Origin: Chitinophagales bacterium
GTDB lineage: Bacteria; Bacteroidota; Bacteroidia; Chitinophagales; Chitinophagaceae
Length of the DNA: 64,000 nucleotides
Reading direction: 5' to 3'
Assembly: GCA_017303455.1 (NCBI GenBank)
Contig: JAFLBM010000012.1
Location: forward strand, 94,078-158,077
Positions 9,218 to 17,252 of this stretch are shown here, piece after piece (position 1 is the stretch's first letter; each line of letters starts with the position of its first letter). Below the pieces are notes generated by a model. The model was given only the letters and a program-made list of their open reading frames with translations. It searched no databases and was not told the origin of the DNA. A program made the translations under genes and the position numbers.

Positions 9218-9843
9218 GTGTTCCAGCGGAACACATTGCCGGTAGAAAATATTTCATTATGCGGATCGTGGTGTCCCGGAGAGACGCTTTGTGTTGTAAA
9301 GGCAATTGCACAAACCGTTCCTACGGAACGGGGCATCGTTCCTGTATTGATATTTTACCGGGAAGATGTCCCTATGGGACAACAAAGGGTTCACGGTCAA
9401 AATATGAAACTATGCGAGGGAAGCGTTTTGTTACAATGCAAACATCCCGTGTTCCAGCGGAACACATTACCGGTAGAAAATATTTCATTATGCGGATCGT
9501 GGCGTCCCGGAGGGACGCATTGTGCTATAACATTAATTGCACAAACCGTTCCGATGGAACGGGGCATCATTCCTAAATCGATATTCTACCAATAAATTGT
9601 CCCTACGGGACAGCAAATGGTTCCCGGTCAAAATGTGAACCTGTGTGTGAGATAAGATTTTGTTACAATGCATGTATTTCGTGTTCCAGCGGAACACATT
9701 ACCGGTAGAAAATATTTCATTATGCGGATCGTGGCGTCCCGGAGGGACGCATTGTGCTATAACGTTAATTGCACACACCGTTCCGACGGAATGGGAACAT
9801 TTTCATTTTGATATTTTACCGGGAAGATGTCCCTACGGGACAA
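9218..9843. repeat. Tandem array of 231-232 bp units, each with four short hairpins
   Basis: About 2.7 units start at 9218, 9449 and 9681, each beginning GTGTTCCAGCGGAACAC. Within a unit follow CGTCCCGGAGGGACG, CCGTTCCTACGGAACGG and TGTCCCTACGGGACA, joined by conserved linkers. The third unit ends at its last hairpin near 9843. All four hairpins share the pattern TCC-N3-GGA. Open frames inside the array are by-products of the repeats. The array begins 44 bp upstream of the transposase start codon. Confidence 0.93.
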
Positions 9844-10143
9844 GGAGGTCTTCGATGATTGCTGAGTTATGAACCCGATGTATAAGAGTGCGATCCCGCC
9901 ACTTGGCGGGACAAGCTGCAAGGAACGATGATCCTTCGACTTCACTCAGGACAGCACTAAAGTCGGGCTAATGACCCACCCCATTTTCTTAATGCAGTTG
10001 ATTCTCTTAACTCGCCCCTCCAAGGAGGGAAGGCCGCCTTGCTGTGTATAACTGCTGCAAAATTCCTTCCGGCAAATCCCTGATTCTGCCCTACATTTGC
10101 GCAATTTGTTTTACCCGCCCCCGAGGGGGATTAAAAAAAAATA
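9844..10143. other. Gene-free stretch upstream of carA with mixed hairpins
   Basis: No gene is seen. It holds the hairpin TCCCGCC-ACTT-GGCGGGA (9894-9911), a GATCCTTCGACTTCACTCAG element (9931-9950) related to the one at the aconitase stop codon, CCCCTCC-AA-GGAGGG (10015-10029) and CCCCC-GA-GGGGG near 10117-10129. TACATTTG at 10092-10099 fits a Bacteroidota -7 box for carA, but no convincing -33 box lies upstream. Confidence 0.6.
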
Positions 10144-11259
10144 ATGCCTGATCAATCTACTCCTTCTGTTCCTGCTGTGTTAGTGTTAGCCGATGGTACC
10201 GTAGCCCATGGCCGTTCCTTTGGCGCTATTGGTACCACCACCGGCGAGATCTGTTTTAATACCGGGATGACCGGCTACCAGGAAGTGTTTACCGACCCGA
10301 GCTATTTCGGGCAGATCCTGATCATGAACAGTGCCCATATTGGTAACTACGGGGTGAAAGATGGTGATGTGGAAAGCGATGGGGTGAAGATCAGCGGGCT
10401 GATTGGCCGCAACCTGGAAGAAACCTATTCCCGCAAACTGGCCAAAGGTTCCCTGCACGAATACCTGAAAACAAATAACGTGGTGTCCATCGAAGGTGTG
10501 GATACAAGAGCCCTGGTGGCGGAAGTGCGTACAAGAGGAGCAATGAACTGCATCATCTCCTCCGAGACCACGGATGTGGAACTGCTGAAAAGGAAACTGG
10601 CCGAAGTGCCCGATATGGCCGGGCTGGAACTGGCTTCCAAAGTAAGCACCAAAGAAAGCTATGAACTGGGCGATGCCAATTCCGATATCCGTATTGCGGT
10701 GATGGACTATGGCGTGAAAAGAAATATACTGACCTGCATGGTGGAAAGAGGAGCTTTTGTGAAAGTGTTCCCGGCCAAAACATCGCTGGAGGAAGTGAAA
10801 CAATTTCAGCCACATGGTTATTTTATTTCCAACGGCCCCGGCGACCCGGCCCCGATGGATTATGCAGTGGCCACGCTGAAACAAATATTGAAAGAAGAGA
10901 AACCGGTGTTTGGTATTTGCCTGGGGCACCAACTGCTGGCACTGGCCAATGATATTCCAACGTTTAAAATGCACCACGGTCACCGCGGGCTGAATCACCC
11001 GGTGAAGAACCTGATCTCCGGCCGTTCCGAGATCACTACGCAGAACCACGGTTTTGGGGTTGATCCCGAAGCCGTACGCAAAGCAGAGCATATTGAGATA
11101 ACCCATGTGAACCTGAACGACCAGAGTATCGAGGGCATCCGGGTAAAAGGCAAACCGGCGTTCTCGGTACAATACCATCCGGAAGCCACTCCCGGTCCGC
11201 ACGATAGCCGGTATTTGTTTGATGAGTTTATAGCGATGATCAGGGCACAGAAGAACTGA
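10144..11259 (+). CDS. carA: Carbamoyl-phosphate synthase small (glutaminase) subunit
   Basis: CarA hydrolyses glutamine and feeds ammonia to CarB for carbamoyl phosphate, the precursor of pyrimidines and arginine. At 371 aa it is full length. The N-terminal CPSase_sm domain (LVLADGTVAHGRSFG, FNTGMTGYQE) is followed by a class I glutamine amidotransferase domain with nucleophile Cys259 (GICLGHQ) and His345/Glu347 (YHPEA). carB is not adjacent, so the synthase genes are split here. A long open frame on the opposite strand is a codon-bias shadow. Confidence 0.97.
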   Translation: MPDQSTPSVPAVLVLADGTVAHGRSFGAIGTTTGEICFNTGMTGYQEVFTDPSYFGQILIMNSAHIGNYGVKDGDVESDGVKISGLIGRNLEETYSRKLAKGSLHEYLKTNNVVSIEGVDTRALVAEVRTRGAMNCIISSETTDVELLKRKLAEVPDMAGLELASKVSTKESYELGDANSDIRIAVMDYGVKRNILTCMVERGAFVKVFPAKTSLEEVKQFQPHGYFISNGPGDPAPMDYAVATLKQILKEEKPVFGICLGHQLLALANDIPTFKMHHGHRGLNHPVKNLISGRSEITTQNHGFGVDPEAVRKAEHIEITHVNLNDQSIEGIRVKGKPAFSVQYHPEATPGPHDSRYLFDEFIAMIRAQKN

Positions 11260-11264
11260 GAAAG

Positions 11265-11417
11265 TGGCCACGAATGGCACGAATGCCACGAATAAGAGGA
11301 TAACTGTTTGGGTACTCTTGCTGTGTAGCTGTTGTTCGATTTTCTTTTCTCTGCTTTTTTATTTGTGTGATTCGTGCCATTCGTGGCAAAACATTTTTTC
11401 ATCTGTACATTCGTGGC
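11265..11417. repeat. Inverted-arm repeat element between carA and the GNAT gene
   Basis: The left arm (11265-11297) is built of the word CACGAAT repeated at 9 bp intervals after CCAC. The right arms (11366-11388 and 11409-11417) are its reverse complement, ATTCGTGCCATTCGTGG. About 70 bp of non-repetitive core lies between. The element fills the gap from 6 bp after the carA stop to the ATG of the next gene. Confidence 0.85.
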
Positions 11418-11954
11418 ATGATGTTTCCGGAATTAGCAACCCAACGTTTCTGGCTCAAAGCCATCCTCCCCGAAGACCAGGCTTTTATTTTTAAAGGATT
11501 GAGTGACCCGGCGGTGATCCCTTTTTATGGTGTGAGCTATTCCAGTTTTGAAGACACGAAAGCACAAATGGATTTTTATAACAGTATATGGAAAGAGAAG
11601 ACCGGCTGCTGGTGGAAGATCGTGGACAAAGCAACAGGGCAGCCCGTGGGTGCCTGCGGTATGAATTATTATTCACTGGAACATGAGAAAGGAGAAGTGG
11701 GTTATTGGCTGCTGCCGGCTTATTGGAAAAAAGGCATTATGCCGGAAGTGATGCCGGTGATGACGGAGCATTTATTCAAACACTGGAAACTGCACCGGCT
11801 GGAAGCCGTGATCGAAGAAGGAAATGAAGCGAGTTGCAAATTGTCGGAGAAACTGGGTTTTACCTATGAAGGCACACTGCGGGAAGCGGAGATGAAGAAG
11901 GGTAAAAGGATTAGTTTGCTGATGTATAGTTTGCTGGCAACCGACCACAAATAG
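11418..11954 (+). CDS. GNAT acetyltransferase, RimJ/RimL type
   Basis: About 178 aa, cytosolic. The N-terminal FPELATQRFWLKAILPEDQA and the acetyl-CoA site region VGYWLLPAYWKKGIMPEVMPV are typical of ribosomal-protein or small-molecule N-acetyltransferases of this subfamily, as is the end NEASCKLSEKLGFTYEGTLR. The frame is open upstream to 11367, but those codons are the translated repeat arm, so I start at the tandem ATGs at 11418/11421. The substrate is unknown. Confidence 0.88.
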   Translation: MMFPELATQRFWLKAILPEDQAFIFKGLSDPAVIPFYGVSYSSFEDTKAQMDFYNSIWKEKTGCWWKIVDKATGQPVGACGMNYYSLEHEKGEVGYWLLPAYWKKGIMPEVMPVMTEHLFKHWKLHRLEAVIEEGNEASCKLSEKLGFTYEGTLREAEMKKGKRISLLMYSLLATDHK

Positions 11955-11959
11955 GGGTT

Positions 11960-12096
11960 AGCCACGAATAAGACCTGGCCGCGAATTACACTAATTGCAC
12001 GAATGAATTAGTTAAGGTAGCAGCATACCCGGTTTCATCTTCCTTGGTTGTATTATTCGTGTAATTCGTGTAATTCGTGCCATTCGTGGCAATCAT
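11960..12096. repeat. Inverted-arm repeat element between the GNAT gene and aroQ
   Basis: The left arm (11963-12005) carries CCACGAATAAG, CGCGAATTACAC and GCACGAAT. The right arm (12052-12090) carries ATTCGTGTAATTCGTGTAA then TTCGTGCCATTCGTGGC. The architecture and words match the element upstream of the GNAT gene, with a different core. Confidence 0.85.
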
Positions 12097-12136
12097 TTTA
12101 TGGCAAGCAGCTTCCGGGCACTCTCTCCTAATATCT

Positions 12137-12167
12137 TTTGTAATCTGTGGCTTAGTTTTTACTTTAG
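12137..12167 (+). promoter_or_regulatory. Probable aroQ promoter
   Basis: TTTG (12137-12140), a 19 bp spacer, then TACTTTAG (12160-12167) matches the Bacteroidota -33/-7 pattern closely. It leaves very little leader before the ATG at 12174, so the mRNA would be nearly leaderless. The spacing is seen directly; activity is inferred. Confidence 0.55.
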
Positions 12168-12173
12168 CTTATT

Positions 12174-12596
12174 ATGAAGATCGCAATTATCAATGGCCCC
12201 AACCTGAACCTGCTCGGTAAAAGAGAGACAGGAATCTATGGCACCATGTCTTTTGAAGAATTCCTGCCTTCACTGAAAAAGAAATTTGCCCATATTACGA
12301 TCAGCTATTTCCAGAGCAATATTGAAGGGGAACTGATCACTGAACTGCAGCGGGTGGGTTTTGAAGCGGATGGTATTGTATTGAACCCGGCCGGTTATAC
12401 GCATACCTCCGTGGCGATCGGCGATGCGATTGCGGGTATCAAAGCTCCCGTGGTGGAAGTGCATATCTCCAATGTGCATGCCAGGGAAGATTTCCGGAAG
12501 CTCTCGCATGTTTCGGCCAAAGCAGCCGGCAGCATTTTCGGCCTGGGACTGAAAGGTTATGAACTGGCGATAGAGTATTTGGTTTCTAATAAATAA
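12174..12596 (+). CDS. aroQ: 3-dehydroquinate dehydratase, type II
   Basis: AroQ removes water from 3-dehydroquinate in the shikimate pathway as a cytosolic dodecamer. The 140 aa match family length. Signatures are IINGPNLNLLGKRETGIYG (catalytic loop, Tyr near residue 22), LNPAGYTHTSVAIGDAI and EVHISNVHAREDFRKLS. It is monocistronic, with repeat elements on both sides. Confidence 0.97.
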   Translation: MKIAIINGPNLNLLGKRETGIYGTMSFEEFLPSLKKKFAHITISYFQSNIEGELITELQRVGFEADGIVLNPAGYTHTSVAIGDAIAGIKAPVVEVHISNVHAREDFRKLSHVSAKAAGSIFGLGLKGYELAIEYLVSNK

Positions 12597-12602
12597 TTTG
12601 TT

Positions 12603-12680
12603 CCCACAAACTTACCTGCCGGCAGGCAGGGACACCAGGCACACAAAGAATTTCCTGGCGTACTTTGTGCCTTTGTGGGA
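12603..12680. repeat. CACAAAG-type inverted repeat with a hairpin inserted in its left arm
   Basis: The left arm CCACAAA (12604-12610) is interrupted by CTTACCTGCCGGCAGGCAGG (12611-12630) and resumes as GACACCAGGCACACAAAG. The right arm is CTTTGTGCCTTTGTGGGA. The interruption belongs to the CCTGCC/GGCAGG hairpin family. A similar insertion occurs at 40191-40255. Confidence 0.8.
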
Positions 12681-12744
12681 TATTCTTTTAATTACTGTCC
12701 GGGTCTGTTTTCCATTTCCTTTACCACATAGGTGCACATAGCTA

Positions 12745-12781
12745 TAAAAAAAGTGACAGCATATTTTACTATCTGTCACTT
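12745..12781 (-). terminator. Terminator for the propeller gene
   Basis: AAGTGACAG (12751-12759) pairs with CTGTCACTT (12773-12781). Read on the minus strand the stem is followed by TTTTTTATAG. It lies about 80 bp past the stop of the 12858-15506 gene. A single arm of the CCACATAG word family (12723-12743) sits just beyond. Confidence 0.6.
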
Positions 12782-12807
12782 ATAACTATAATGCTGTCTG
12801 TACTCTA

Positions 12808-12850
12808 AGCACACAAAGAATTACTTGGTGGACTTTGTGTCTTTGTGGGA
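12808..12850. repeat. Short CACAAAG inverted repeat at the propeller gene 3' end
   Basis: GCACACAAAG and CTTTGTGTCTTTGTGGGA are inverted arms around GAATTACTTGGTGGA. It ends 8 bp from the stop codon of the next gene. It is the smallest complete element of this architecture in the window (43 bp). Confidence 0.75.
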
Positions 12851-12857
12851 GATATCC

Positions 12858-15506
12858 TTAATCTCTTTCCGGTTCAGTGCCCGGTTCGGTATCATCCACA
12901 TTCGCCGTTGGAGCCGGACTGTGTTTTTGTTTCTCCATTTTCTTCTTCATCCATTCCGGGTCTTTGCGCTGCATCTGCACATCATCTAATTTAGCCACGT
13001 ATAAACTGCGGCCATGGGTGCCGAGTACAATTTCATTCTCCCGCTGCTGGATCGCAATATCATGCACCGGTACTGATTTGGGCATACCGCCATTCCATAA
13101 CATGAAGCTGTTACCTGCATCAAAACTTACATAAAGACCACCATCAGTACCCACATACAATATGCTGTCATTCTTCGGGTCTTCTTTCACCACGTTGATA
13201 GGTTCATTCGGCAGGTCTTTGCCCAGTTGTTTCCAACTGGTACCATAATCATCACTCACATATAAGTAAGGAGCAAAATTATCAAAGCGGTAACCGTTCA
13301 GGGATACATAAACCCTTGCTTCTTTGTGCTGCGAAGCAGTGACACGGCTGACCCAAAGTTGGTTAGTTTGTAAACCATGAGCTGGTCGAAGGGTTTTGGA
13401 TTTAGTTTTTCCTTTTGGCACTTCGGCAGGCTCAGTGCTAATTCGCTCCCAGCTATAACCCCCATCTTTACTGATATGGATATTACCATCATCCGAGCCG
13501 GTGTACAGCAATCCAAAACGTAACGGCGATTCACTGATGGTAGTAATGGTACCATAAGGCACATTGCCGCTTACCTTTCCTTTGGTCATATCTGTACTCA
13601 TCGGTATCAAAGTATCGCCTTTGTTCAGCGAACGGTAAAGACGATTGGCACCGTAATACAATACATCCTGGTTATGCTTGCTCAAAAGAATCGGTGTTTG
13701 CCAGTTGAAACGTAAGGGTGTTTCACCCAGTTCATGCACGGGACGTAAGAATTTTTGGGAACCTCTTCTTTCTTTATTGTACCGGCCGTACACACCAAAC
13801 TGTGAACCGGAATACACGGTGGCATTATCTCTTGTATCCACCTGTGCCTGCATCCCGTCACCACCATTGATGCCTTTGTAGGCATACTGGCCATTGTCGA
13901 TCCAGCCGGCATCTTCTTTATGCGTGGAAGGTCCCCACCAGCTGCCGTTATCCTGCAAACCACCATACACATTATAGGGTTTTGCATCATCAACAGTGAT
14001 GGCATAGAACTGTCCCACGGAAGGCATATTGGCTTTGAACCAGCTGGCTCCATCATCATAAGTAATATTGGCACCGCCATCATTGCCATTGATCAGATGT
14101 GAATCTTTTTTCGGGTTCACCCACAAAGCATGATGATCGGGATGCACATTGCCCTTGTCCATTGTTTTGAATGTTTTGCCGCCATCGGTGGAAACCTGTG
14201 CATAGAAACCAAGAATAAAAACTTTATCCGGGTTGGTATAGGAAGTATAAATTTTGGCGAAGTAATAACCATAGGTATTGAAGATGCCAATCGGTTTATC
14301 ATGACTTTTTTTCCAGGTTTGCCCGCCGTCTTCACTGCGGTACACTTCACAACCGGCAATACCGGTATTCTGGAAACCATCATCACTGTCGAGATAATCA
14401 TACAAAGCAGTGGGCTTCACTTTATCCGTTGCCACCATTTCTTTCACCAGTTTGCCATTATATTTTCTCGGGAAACCATTCTTGCGGAGGAAGCTATCAA
14501 TCAGGTTGGTTTTAAGTGCAGCAAATTGTTCTTTGGTAATGCTTTTAAAGTCTTCTTTCTTATAAAGTGAATCATTCTTTTTGGCTTCAGCCGGTTTGGG
14601 TGTGTTATTATCAACAATGGCCCAAACAAGTTTGGGGTTCCCCGGATAGACGGCCAAACCAATACGGCCAATTTTATCACCGGTCATAAAACCTGAACCG
14701 GCACCGGATACTAATTTCCAGGTATCGCCTCCGTCATTGCTTTTATAGATACCACTTGTTTTACCGCTTTCTTCAAATTTCCAGGCACGGCGCACCCGGT
14801 ACCACATACCTGCATACACTTCATTTGGGTTGGAGGGATTGATATCAAGGTCCACGCAACCGGTATTCTCATCTATAAACAGGGTTTGCTTCCAGGTCTT
14901 GCCGCCATCGGTTGTTTTAAACACGCCTCTTTCTTTATTCGGGGAATAGAGATGACCCAATACGGCCACCCAGGCAATATCATTGTTCGTGGGATGGAGT
15001 TGAATTTTACCTATATGATGTGATTCCGGCAAACCGGTATATTCCCAGGTCTTGCCATTGTTAGTACTTTTATATACACCCACACCGGCATAGGAAGAAC
15101 GGCTGCTGTTCACTTCACCGGTACCCACCCAGATGGTTTTGCTGGTCCAGTTCACGGCAATATCACCGATGAACAACATATCTAAACTGTCCATGACGGG
15201 AACAAAACTTTGCCCGTTATTTTTGGTATGCCATAAACCACCGGTGGCATAGGCCACATAGAATTCAGTCGGGTCTTCGGGATTGGCATCAATATCCACC
15301 ACCCGGCCACTCATGATCGTGGGCCCGATATTCCGGAAGGGTATATCGTTCAATTGGGATTTACTTTCTAATGCTTTCCGTTGCTCTGTCACTTTCATTC
15401 TTTCAGCAGCAGGGGTGGGGTTCACCTGGGCAGTAACGAAGGTGGCGATGAGCAGGTTAGCCAATGTGCCAATGGCAGGCAGGTATTTTTTTAACAGGAA
15501 GGACAT
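12858..15506 (-). CDS. Exported VPS10/sortilin-like BNR beta-propeller protein
   Basis: 882 aa with a signal peptide (residues 1-26, ending FVTAQ). Many Asp-box/BNR units follow (STNNGKTWEYT, TTDGGKTWKQT, SNDGGDTWKL, SEDGGQTWKK, SKDGGYSWERI), giving one or two propellers as in VPS10-domain and sialidase-fold proteins. No catalytic sialidase arginine triad was recognised, so a binding or glycan-related role is likely but unproven. Residues about 691-710 are encoded by a REP-like insertion. Two long gap-filling loops (residues 305-370) break the repeat pattern. It is the last gene before a terminator. Confidence 0.88.
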   Translation of the reverse strand: MSFLLKKYLPAIGTLANLLIATFVTAQVNPTPAAERMKVTEQRKALESKSQLNDIPFRNIGPTIMSGRVVDIDANPEDPTEFYVAYATGGLWHTKNNGQSFVPVMDSLDMLFIGDIAVNWTSKTIWVGTGEVNSSRSSYAGVGVYKSTNNGKTWEYTGLPESHHIGKIQLHPTNNDIAWVAVLGHLYSPNKERGVFKTTDGGKTWKQTLFIDENTGCVDLDINPSNPNEVYAGMWYRVRRAWKFEESGKTSGIYKSNDGGDTWKLVSGAGSGFMTGDKIGRIGLAVYPGNPKLVWAIVDNNTPKPAEAKKNDSLYKKEDFKSITKEQFAALKTNLIDSFLRKNGFPRKYNGKLVKEMVATDKVKPTALYDYLDSDDGFQNTGIAGCEVYRSEDGGQTWKKSHDKPIGIFNTYGYYFAKIYTSYTNPDKVFILGFYAQVSTDGGKTFKTMDKGNVHPDHHALWVNPKKDSHLINGNDGGANITYDDGASWFKANMPSVGQFYAITVDDAKPYNVYGGLQDNGSWWGPSTHKEDAGWIDNGQYAYKGINGGDGMQAQVDTRDNATVYSGSQFGVYGRYNKERRGSQKFLRPVHELGETPLRFNWQTPILLSKHNQDVLYYGANRLYRSLNKGDTLIPMSTDMTKGKVSGNVPYGTITTISESPLRFGLLYTGSDDGNIHISKDGGYSWERISTEPAEVPKGKTKSKTLRPAHGLQTNQLWVSRVTASQHKEARVYVSLNGYRFDNFAPYLYVSDDYGTSWKQLGKDLPNEPINVVKEDPKNDSILYVGTDGGLYVSFDAGNSFMLWNGGMPKSVPVHDIAIQQRENEIVLGTHGRSLYVAKLDDVQMQRKDPEWMKKKMEKQKHSPAPTANVDDTEPGTEPERD
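13379..13436. repeat. REP-like inverted repeat inside the propeller gene
   Basis: GAGCTGGTCGAAG (13379-13391) faces CTTCGGCAGGCTC (13421-13433), 10 of 13 positions complementary, around a 29 bp core. Outer bases CACTGAG match the widespread CTTCGAC..GCTCAG hairpin type, also seen at 9931-9950 and 43363-43384. It is translated in frame as TEPAEVPKG...LRPAHG. Confidence 0.7.
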
Positions 15507-15592
15507 AAAAGCAGTTAATTTTCGTTAGTAAATTGCAGTTGCTCACAGCTCACAGCTGGCAGCTCAGAGTTTACTTTCAAACTTACTAAACT

Positions 15593-16297
15593 ATGCGCTT
15601 CATTCTTGTTTTACTGCTCCTTATTTCTGTGACCGGCTACAGCCAGCCCTGGAAGAGTTATATCCTTAGCGTTAAAGGCGATACACTCAACCGGGTGGAT
15701 ATGAAAGGCCGCAAACAGGGACCCTGGGTGATCAAAGTGGAAAGCCTGCGGGGCGAAAGGGGCTATGAAGAAGAAGGCTATTTTGAAAATGACCAGAAAA
15801 CAGGTGAGTGGAAACGTTTTTCCTTAGAAGGGGTGAAGATCGCTGAAGAAAACTATACCTGGGGCAAACTGAACGGCCGGCAACGCTACTATACCTATAA
15901 TGGTGGTTTATTAAGAGAGGAAAGCTGGCGGGCTATGGACCCGGCGAATGCCTATGATACCGTTTCGGTCTATGATGTGAATGACCCTACCCGGGAAGTG
16001 GACCGGGTGATTGTGAAAAATGAAGGCTTTGCCATGAAGCATGGTAAATGGACCTATTATGATCCGCGGGAAGGACGGATTGAAGAAACCGAGAACTATG
16101 TGATGAACAAATTACAAACCGCCGATGGTCTTTACGGCGATGATGATATCAAACCACTGAAAGTAAGCACCTACCAGCCCAGGACCGACAGCCTCGGCAA
16201 TAAAGTGGTGACCAAACCCAAAGAGATACTCGAATACGAAAAGAAAAACTCCGGGAAGAAAAAAGTGAAAGTGAGAGATGGCAGTACGGGGAATTAG
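15593..16297 (+). CDS. Exported MORN/YwqK-like repeat protein
   Basis: 234 aa with a signal peptide (MRFILVLLLLISVTGYSQ). MORN-like strands follow: GRKQGPWVIKV, YFENDQKTGEWKRFSLEG, GKLNGRQRYYTYNGGLL and KHGKWTYYDPREG. Such YwqK-like proteins are often annotated as antitoxins, but nothing here shows that role and no toxin gene is adjacent. The basic, lysine-rich C-terminus (EYEKKNSGKKKVKVRD) is notable. The function is unknown; a periplasmic or outer-membrane binding role is plausible. Confidence 0.82.
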   Translation: MRFILVLLLLISVTGYSQPWKSYILSVKGDTLNRVDMKGRKQGPWVIKVESLRGERGYEEEGYFENDQKTGEWKRFSLEGVKIAEENYTWGKLNGRQRYYTYNGGLLREESWRAMDPANAYDTVSVYDVNDPTREVDRVIVKNEGFAMKHGKWTYYDPREGRIEETENYVMNKLQTADGLYGDDDIKPLKVSTYQPRTDSLGNKVVTKPKEILEYEKKNSGKKKVKVRDGSTGN

Positions 16298-16332
16298 TAT
16301 TGCTGATTGTTGAATTTTGATGGCGAATTTTC

Positions 16333-17217
16333 TTACTGGTTGCAATCTTTGACAACGGTGTAATTGATATTCTTCTCGATGATATTTTCTTTTCCATCTT
16401 CATCAAAATATTTGATTTTAACCGGTATTTTATAAGTACCCGGAATAGCTGAAACTTTTTGTTTATAGCTGCTGTATCCTGCTTCATTGAGAGGGATATA
16501 GCTGCCATTGATGGTTATTTTTGGTATAGCAGATTTACTGAATGCCCCGATTGCGGCAATTACTTCGAGTGTTTCTCCCTTTTTAAGATTTGAACTGTTC
16601 TGGTGTAGTATCGGATGATATAATGCGAAGTCATGTATGTTTATAAACGTCTGTATTTCACAAACTGAAACGATTTTATTCTCTAAATTTCTTATCGAGC
16701 TCTGTAATTTGGTGAGGTATGCATCCTTTGCATCTTTACCAGCGTTGTCGAAGAATTTTTTATGAAACATAGCTGCTGCAATTTTACTGGTATCGGAGAG
16801 GAAAACTGTATATCCGGGGCCAGCGAAATTCATTTTAAAACTTTCGTCAGTTTCCAAAATATCTGTTTCAAAACGCTTCATTTTGTTGAATAGGGCAAGG
16901 GACTTATCTGCTGTCAGTATTTCCATTTTTTTCAGGCTGTCTAAATGATCATAGCAGCTGTCAGCGATAGATGCTATACGGACTGCTTTGGGGTACCATC
17001 TTTCGACCTGCCTACTGGTTGTGGGATCGAGCTTTTTCTCGTCCATGCTTGTAATAATGCTCTTGCTTGAATTGTGAATTTGCTGATTGAAAGTAGTCAG
17101 CGTATTATTCATTTCATTGATGATCTCTTTATCTGACGCTGAGCGATTGGCACAAGATGATATTCCTGCAAACAGACTGAAGTATATCCCGGCAGAAAGG
17201 AGATGAAGTTTTCGCAT
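16333..17217 (-). CDS. Lipoprotein with a GldM-like C-terminal domain
   Basis: 294 aa. The signal peptide has lipobox ISSC (Cys22). Residues 30-200 are helical. The C-terminal third (GETLEVIAAIGAFSKSAIPKI then TINGSYIPL, followed by GTYKIPVKIKYFDEDGKENI) resembles the repeated strand domains of GldM, the periplasmic shaft of the gliding/T9SS motor. Unlike GldM it has a lipid anchor, no N-terminal inner-membrane helix and no gldK/L/N neighbours, so it is at most a distant relative. Codons are more A+T-rich than in flanking genes. The assignment is tentative. Confidence 0.7.
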   Translation of the reverse strand: MRKLHLLSAGIYFSLFAGISSCANRSASDKEIINEMNNTLTTFNQQIHNSSKSIITSMDEKKLDPTTSRQVERWYPKAVRIASIADSCYDHLDSLKKMEILTADKSLALFNKMKRFETDILETDESFKMNFAGPGYTVFLSDTSKIAAAMFHKKFFDNAGKDAKDAYLTKLQSSIRNLENKIVSVCEIQTFINIHDFALYHPILHQNSSNLKKGETLEVIAAIGAFSKSAIPKITINGSYIPLNEAGYSSYKQKVSAIPGTYKIPVKIKYFDEDGKENIIEKNINYTVVKDCNQ

Positions 17218-17252
17218 CAGGTTTTATTTCCCGAAACGAATCATAAACAGTT

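Noticed and set aside
9218..9872. Possible CRISPR array or small genes in the 9.2-9.9 kb repeats
   Set aside because: The period is 231-232 bp, linkers are conserved rather than unique, and there are no cas genes. The open frames on both strands are translated hairpin units that stop and start at the repeat boundaries.
10186..11289. 367-codon open frame opposite carA
   Set aside because: It mirrors carA codon by codon with a His/Phe-rich composition, has no start context and no family likeness. carA itself is certain.
15593..16297. YwqK-family protein taken as a toxin-antitoxin partner
   Set aside because: The similarity is to MORN-type strands only, the protein has a signal peptide, and no toxin gene is adjacent.
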